From Planctomycetota bacterium (GTDB lineage Bacteria; Planctomycetota; UBA1135), in contig NVRO01000160.1 of assembly GCA_002400895.1 (NCBI GenBank), positions 1 through 7,893 of the forward strand: 7,893 nt of DNA, written 5' to 3'. This document shows, one piece after another, positions 5,508-7,893 of the stretch (its first letter is position 1; each line of letters opens with the position of its first letter). The position numbers and the translations under genes were made by a program. The notes beneath the pieces were generated by a model that searched no databases, was not told where the DNA came from, and saw nothing but the letters and a program-made list of their open reading frames with translations.

Positions 5508-6625
5508 TGGGCAGTTCACTTCAACAGATAATCGACCCGAGCGGCAAGCTGGTGGGCAAGGTGCCACGAGTCTCGAAAAAGCAGCTGTTGAAGATGCACC
5601 GTGCAATCGTGCAGACCCGGCACTTCGACGACCGCTGTATGAAGCTTCAGCGTACCGGTAAAATTGGTTTCTCCATTCCCAACCTCGGCATCGAAGCAGT
5701 TTCAGCCGGTGCGGCTGCGGCGATTGACCCGGACAAGGACTGGTTGGTTCCCTCCTATCGTGACTTCGCAATGTTGTTCTACCACGACATCTGTCCCGAA
5801 GAGATGATGGACACCCAATTCGGTAATTGCGAAGACAACAACAAGGGTCGACAGATGCCGGTCCACTTCACTTTCGACCACCCGGCTCGGGTGTTGTCAA
5901 TTTCTTCCCCGATCGGCACCCAACTTCCCCATGCGGTGGGGATTGCAATGGCGGCGCAGTGCCGCGGTGAAGATACGGTCGCCCTTGCCAGCTTCGGTGA
6001 CGGCGGCACTTCCAGTAACGGCTTTCACTCGGCCATGAACTTCGCCGGGGTCATGAACGCGCCCTGCGTGTTCTTGTGCCAGAACAACCAGTGGGCGATT
6101 TCATGCCCGATTGAGAAGCAATCTGCAAGCGAGACCATTGCCCAGAAAGGTGAAGCCTATGGAATACCCGGCGTGCGCGTCGACGGCAACGACGTGATTG
6201 CGGTGTACAAGGTTGTTGCTATCGCAGTAAAACGTGCCCGCGCAGGGGAGGGCCCGACCCTGATTGAAGCAGTCACCATGCGCATGGGAGGTCACTCCAC
6301 CTCCGACGACCCCAGTCGCTACGTTCCGGATGAACTCATCGAAGAATGGAAGAAGAAGGACCCGCGCGCTCGACTGGAAGTATGGTTGCAAACCGAAGGC
6401 CACTTGAACGCCGAAGACATTGAACGAATAGACCAGGAATGCGCTCAACAGATGGCAGATGCGGCCAAGGCTGCCGGCGCCAAGGCTCGTCCCACTTTGG
6501 ACACTGTGTTTACCGATGTCTATCAAACCACCCCGCAACACCTTACCCGACAGCGTGACTGGTGCATTGGGCATCACTCCTCGCGCGGCGAGGAAGTAAA
6601 CGAGAAAGGAGAATTCCCGCTGTGA
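5507..6625 (+). CDS. 2-oxo acid dehydrogenase E1 component, alpha subunit (branched-chain type)
   Basis: This is the thiamine-diphosphate-binding half of an E1 alpha2-beta2 enzyme, which decarboxylates a 2-oxo acid and passes the acyl group to lipoyl-E2. The ThDP/Mg motif starts with GDG at 164-166 and ends with NN at 193-194 (QNNQWA). GRQMPVHF (115-121) and MGGHSTSDDPSRY (260-272) resemble branched-chain 2-oxo acid dehydrogenases more than classical pyruvate-type E1 alpha. However, many bacteria use enzymes of this type for pyruvate, so the substrate is not settled and I give no gene symbol. The 372 residues include a tail after LTRQRD (about 347-351) that is His/Ser/Glu-rich and less family-like. 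The ATG overlaps the lipA stop by 1 nt, and the stop overlaps the GTG of E1 beta by 4 nt. Confidence 0.9.
   Translation: MGSSLQQIIDPSGKLVGKVPRVSKKQLLKMHRAIVQTRHFDDRCMKLQRTGKIGFSIPNLGIEAVSAGAAAAIDPDKDWLVPSYRDFAMLFYHDICPEEMMDTQFGNCEDNNKGRQMPVHFTFDHPARVLSISSPIGTQLPHAVGIAMAAQCRGEDTVALASFGDGGTSSNGFHSAMNFAGVMNAPCVFLCQNNQWAISCPIEKQSASETIAQKGEAYGIPGVRVDGNDVIAVYKVVAIAVKRARAGEGPTLIEAVTMRMGGHSTSDDPSRYVPDELIEEWKKKDPRARLEVWLQTEGHLNAEDIERIDQECAQQMADAAKAAGAKARPTLDTVFTDVYQTTPQHLTRQRDWCIGHHSSRGEEVNEKGEFPL
6579..6593 (+). repeat. Perfect inverted repeat (hairpin) ahead of the E1 beta ribosome site
   Basis: CCTCGC (6579-6584) and GCGAGG (6588-6593) form a 6-bp all-paired stem with a GCG loop inside the 3' end of E1 alpha, 11 nt before the E1 beta Shine-Dalgarno. 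There is no T run after it, so it is unlikely to be a terminator. A role in tuning E1 beta translation is possible but unproven. Confidence 0.4.
6605..6612 (+). promoter_or_regulatory. Strong ribosome binding site fixing the E1 beta start
   Basis: AAAGGAGA lies 9 nt before the GTG at 6622. It supports that GTG over the in-frame ATG at 6562, which would add 20 non-family residues and overlap E1 alpha by 64 nt. Confidence 0.75.
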
Positions 6626-7602
6626 GCGAACTTACTCTGGTCCAAGCCGTCAACGACGGACTTAAATCAATCATGCGCGAGGACAATAAGGTTCTGGTCA
6701 TGGGTCAGGACGTAGGTGCCAAAGGGGGCGTTTTTCTGGCTACCGAGGGCCTTACTGCCGAGTTCGGTGAGAGCCGCTGCTTCGACACTCCGCTTTCCGA
6801 AGATGGAATCATCGGGGTCGGCGTGGGCATGGCAATCAACGGCATGAAACCGGTCTGTGAAATTCAGTTTCAGGATTTCATCTTTCCCGGATTCGACCAG
6901 ATTGTCTCTGAAGCTGCAAAAATGCGTTATCGCTCCGGCGGACAATACACTGTGCCCATGGTAATTCGTACGCCTTATGGTGGCGGCATCCGTGGTGGGC
7001 TCTACCACTCCCAATCCGGCGAAGCCTATTTCTGCCATACCCCCGGGTTGAAAGTGGTAATCCCCTCCACTCCCTCCGACGCCAAGGGCTTGCTGATCTC
7101 CGCGATTGAAGATCCCGACCCGGTTCTGTTCATGGAACCGAAGGCACTGTACCGCTCAACCCGTGAAGAAGTCCCTGAAGGAATGTATCGAGTGCCGCTT
7201 TCGACCGTGCGGGAAGTTTGCAGCGGCAATGACGTGGTGGTTTTCTGCTACGGCGCGATGGTTCCAATCTGCACTGAGGCTGCCACCCGCCTCGGAGAAA
7301 GCCGCGGTGCCGAGGTACGGGTAATCGATTTGCGCACCCTTATGCCGCTGGACGAGGAGGCGGTTCTGGAGGCGGCTCGCTCCTGTGGACGCGTGGTTAT
7401 TGTCCATGAAGCTCCCCGCTTCTGCGGCTACGGATCGGAAATCTCGGCGCTGATAGCGGAGAACGTGATTGAGTACATGGAAGCCCCGATCACTCGCGTG
7501 GCCGGCTTCGATACCCCGTTTCCAAGCACCCTTGAACACTACTACCTGCCCGATGCCCGCCGAGTAATGGACGCGGTTGAACGGGTTCTCGACTTCGAAT
7601 AG
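6622..7602 (+). CDS. 2-oxo acid dehydrogenase E1 component, beta subunit
   Basis: This is the partner of E1 alpha in the cytosolic dehydrogenase complex, 326 residues from GTG 6622, matching the usual family length of about 325. Family blocks are in order: [22 protein letters not shown] (28-38), [12 protein letters not shown] (54-65; Glu60 is the conserved ThDP-contacting acid), [15 protein letters not shown] (128-142; His129 matches the conserved active-site His), [13 protein letters not shown], a transketolase C-terminal domain around [13 protein letters not shown], then the E2-binding end [17 protein letters not shown]. The TPFP...E-YYLPD ending is shared with branched-chain-type E1 beta. 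Gln29 replaces the more common Glu in the G-E-D-V-G block; it probably does not abolish activity, but I cannot test this. E2 follows after 14 nt. Confidence 0.94.
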   Translation: MSELTLVQAVNDGLKSIMREDNKVLVMGQDVGAKGGVFLATEGLTAEFGESRCFDTPLSEDGIIGVGVGMAINGMKPVCEIQFQDFIFPGFDQIVSEAAKMRYRSGGQYTVPMVIRTPYGGGIRGGLYHSQSGEAYFCHTPGLKVVIPSTPSDAKGLLISAIEDPDPVLFMEPKALYRSTREEVPEGMYRVPLSTVREVCSGNDVVVFCYGAMVPICTEAATRLGESRGAEVRVIDLRTLMPLDEEAVLEAARSCGRVVIVHEAPRFCGYGSEISALIAENVIEYMEAPITRVAGFDTPFPSTLEHYYLPDARRVMDAVERVLDFE

Positions 7603-7605
7603 GAG
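7601..7605 (+). promoter_or_regulatory. Ribosome binding site for E2
   Basis: AGGAG overlaps the TAG of E1 beta and stands 11 nt before the ATG at 7617. It supports continued translation of the operon into E2. Confidence 0.55.
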
Positions 7606-7616
7606 CAACAACAAGC

Positions 7617-7893
7617 ATGGCTACTCTCGAGTTCAAACTACCAGACATCGGCGAAGGCGTTCACGAAGGTGAAATCGTCCGCTGGATTGTTGCGGAAGGC
7701 GCCTCGATTACCGAAGACGATCCGATTGTCGAGGTAATGACTGACAAGGCAACTGTTGAAATACCCTCTCCTCAATCGGGAGTGGTCAGCAAACATATGT
7801 TCCCCGAAGGTGACATTGCCAAAGTCGGCGATGTCATTTTTGTGATTGAAGGGGAAGGTGACGACCAGGCACCAATCCCCAGCAAAGAAAAAG
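7617..7893 (+). CDS. 2-oxo acid dehydrogenase E2 component, N-terminal lipoyl domain (partial)
   Basis: The first 92 residues of a dihydrolipoamide acyltransferase are visible before the window ends. They start with [18 protein letters not shown] and form one complete lipoyl domain, with Lys44 in VMTDKAT as the lipoylation site. The domain closes with [10 protein letters not shown], and a Gly/Asp/Pro-rich linker begins ([13 protein letters not shown]). The E2 swings the acyl group from E1 to its own catalytic core and to E3. [13 protein letters not shown] is typical of branched-chain and related pyruvate-type E2s. The peripheral-subunit-binding and catalytic domains are out of view, as is E3. 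LipA, encoded upstream in the same operon, would modify Lys44. Confidence 0.95.
   Translation, partial: MATLEFKLPDIGEGVHEGEIVRWIVAEGASITEDDPIVEVMTDKATVEIPSPQSGVVSKHMFPEGDIAKVGDVIFVIEGEGDDQAPIPSKEK

Noticed and set aside
6562..6621. Longer E1 beta start at ATG 6562
   Set aside because: It adds 20 non-family residues, while GTG 6622 has a strong ribosome site and gives the usual length.
1..7893. CRISPR arrays, tRNA/rRNA genes, insertion sequences, phage genes
   Set aside because: I saw no regularly spaced repeats, tRNA-like folds, transposase motifs or terminal inverted repeats on either strand.

Overview
The window is bacterial and gene-dense, with moderately high GC. Gene content and protein style (MoaA, a WalJ/YycJ-like metallo-hydrolase, LipA, and a branched-chain-type 2-oxo acid dehydrogenase E1/E2 set) suggest a gammaproteobacterium or a close relative. 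That placement is an inference from protein character, and no rRNA is present to confirm it.

Left part (1-2336). A minus-strand gene of the sulfatase / alkaline-phosphatase superfamily runs off the left edge. It faces the C-terminal part of a plus-strand multiheme c-type cytochrome. Both genes seem to lack their N-terminal portions where they meet, at about 370-395, so this is either a real rearrangement or an inverted-join artefact. The cytochrome is followed, with an ATGA overlap, by a HEAT-like repeat lipoprotein. These two probably form one exported electron-transfer or scaffold unit.

Centre (2338-2722). The most notable feature is a minus-strand gene for a 115-residue ArsC-like thioredoxin-fold selenoprotein. 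An in-frame UGA at codon 14 gives a G-Sec-K-S-C redox motif, and a hairpin suited to a SECIS begins 16 nt after the UGA. A standard ORF caller sees only the 3' two thirds of this gene or misses it. It is convergent with the lipoprotein gene (1 nt between stops) and divergent from moaA.

Right part (2723-7893). moaA (molybdenum cofactor, step 1) is followed closely by a WalJ/YycJ-like metallo-beta-lactamase-fold gene. A candidate sigma70 promoter then precedes a compact operon: lipA (lipoyl synthase), E1 alpha, E1 beta, and the lipoyl-domain start of E2, which is cut by the right edge. lipA overlaps E1 alpha by 1 nt, and E1 alpha overlaps E1 beta by 4 nt. LipA inserts the sulfurs of the lipoyl group carried by E2 Lys44, so the operon makes both the enzyme complex and the enzyme that finishes its cofactor.
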